DNA of 41,953 nucleotides, from the NCBI GenBank assembly GCA_030065755.1, contig JASJDA010000047.1, positions 1-41,953 of the forward strand, written 5' to 3'. Of this stretch, positions 41,383-41,953 are shown piece by piece. The stretch is from Prochloraceae cyanobacterium. Lineage in GTDB: Bacteria; Cyanobacteriota; Cyanobacteriia; Cyanobacteriales; JASJDA01. Below the pieces are notes generated by a model that saw nothing but the letters and a program-made list of their open reading frames with translations, had not been told where the DNA came from and did no database searches. The number at the start of each line of letters is the position of its first letter. Within the stretch, counting starts at the first letter, position 1. The translations under genes were made by a program, and so were the position numbers.

Positions 41383-41953
41383 TATTCGAGACCACGCTGT
41401 TTTATTACTTGGGCTGATGCAATATCCCTGGTAGTTGAGTAACCGCATTCAGAGCAATTATGCCCTCGTTCACTTAAATCTTTTTTACCTGTATGCGCGC
41501 CACAATGAGGGCATATTTGAGAGGTATATTTGTGGTCTACCTCGGCAAAATATTTTCCTCTTTTCCAACACACCCAAGATAATAAAGTTCTAAATTGCCC
41601 AAAACTAGCATCAAACATATTTTTGCCCAAGAAACCTTTAGCGCTTACTCTATAGTCTATATCTTCCACAAATATCATATCTGCATGGTCACACAATTCG
41701 TGAGCCACTTGTAGATGAAAATTATGCACGAGTATTAGCTATTTTGTGGTGCAACTTAGCAACTTTGACTTGTGCTTTTTCGTAGTTTTTAGACCTCTTA
41801 TTCTTTCTACTAGCTTTACTTTGTAGCGATTTCAGCTCACTTTGTAAGTCGAGGAAAAAACGAGCAGGTCTTACTTTGAAACCGTCAGAAGTTGTGAGAA
41901 AGTTTTCAAGCCCAATGTCAATTCCTATTGCTCGACCGTAAGGAATAACATCA
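41383..41953 (-). pseudogene. TnpB (IS605 OrfB) C-terminal half, frameshifted, runs off the window
   Basis: From the window edge the minus strand reads IPYGRAIGIDIGLENFLTTS (RuvC-I Asp), then a Lys-rich helix ending KLHHKIANTRA and a stop near 41728. One base is missing there; the next frame continues NFHLQVAHELCDHADMIFVE (RuvC-II Glu), then CPHCGAHTGKKDLSERGHNCSEC (four-Cys zinc ribbon) and TTRDIASAQV (RuvC-III Asp). All three nuclease acids are present, but the frameshift splits the protein. TnpB is the RNA-guided nuclease ancestor of Cas12. The N-terminus and left end lie outside the window. Confidence 0.88.

Noticed and set aside
1-41953. tRNA, rRNA and riboswitch genes
   Set aside because: No T-loop or other conserved RNA motifs were recognised by eye; a covariance search (tRNAscan-SE, Infernal) could still find small ones.

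Overview
The window is cyanobacterial. HIP1 palindromes (GCGATCGC and the CGATCG core) are scattered through coding and spacer DNA, there are short G-rich and heptamer tandem repeats, and the left edge holds the first codons of a photosynthetic-type NDH-1 subunit (NdhD). DnaB carries an intein, and a heterocyst-glycolipid/PUFA-type polyketide synthase remnant lies at the right. AT-rich DNA and many signalling proteins fit a coccoid or baeocystous cyanobacterium (Pleurocapsa, Myxosarcina or Stanieria-like), but the genus is a guess.

Left part (1-19 kb), mostly ordinary chromosome: ndhD start; a compact sulfur operon (persulfide-dioxygenase-like metallo-hydrolase, rhodanese with membrane tail, TauE/SafE exporter); a J-domain/TPR protein; an inositol-monophosphatase-family enzyme; a ferredoxin with a C-terminal extension; a methyltransferase between 17-bp direct repeats; a Tat-exported PhoX-type phosphatase; a secreted trypsin-like protease; a sensor histidine kinase; an S9 peptidase. 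Next come an EAL-domain gene remnant, a small membrane ORF between 16-bp direct repeats, a double spondin-N/DUF4114 protein, dnaB with a P-loop intein, and an aminoglycoside-phosphotransferase-like kinase.

Middle (19-30 kb), a minus-strand signalling block. In transcription order it is a 1662-aa protein with three TIR domains, a membrane segment, 15 nearly identical WD40 repeats, a TPR-like region and a C-terminal GUN4 domain; then a cyclic-nucleotide-binding domain fused to an FGE-like domain; then a giant sensor kinase/receiver/class III nucleotide cyclase. A cyclase next to a cNMP-binding protein and a TIR protein suggests a second-messenger stress or conflict module. This is inference.

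Right part (30-42 kb): a 2OG-Fe(II) oxygenase, a GST, a membrane-anchored serine hydrolase and an SPFH protein are intact. After the terminator at 34.0 kb the DNA becomes a graveyard: a frameshifted IS110-family transposase overlapping a frameshifted four-helix-bundle gene, an ORF without a normal start that runs into a 21-bp HIP1 tandem array, an IS4-like transposase broken by a frameshift and three hairpin elements, an N-truncated desaturase, a polyketide synthase with an internal deletion, and a frameshifted TnpB element that lands in the synthase.

The most novel signal is a family of four 85-89-bp perfect-hairpin elements (A 37787-37874, B 38686-38770, C1 38827-38914, C2 41294-41382). Their loops are homologous, while their arms differ between subtypes yet stay fully self-complementary. 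All four sit inside or at the ends of transposase/TnpB genes. Removing C1 with one copy of its 5-bp flanking repeat restores the transposase reading frame.
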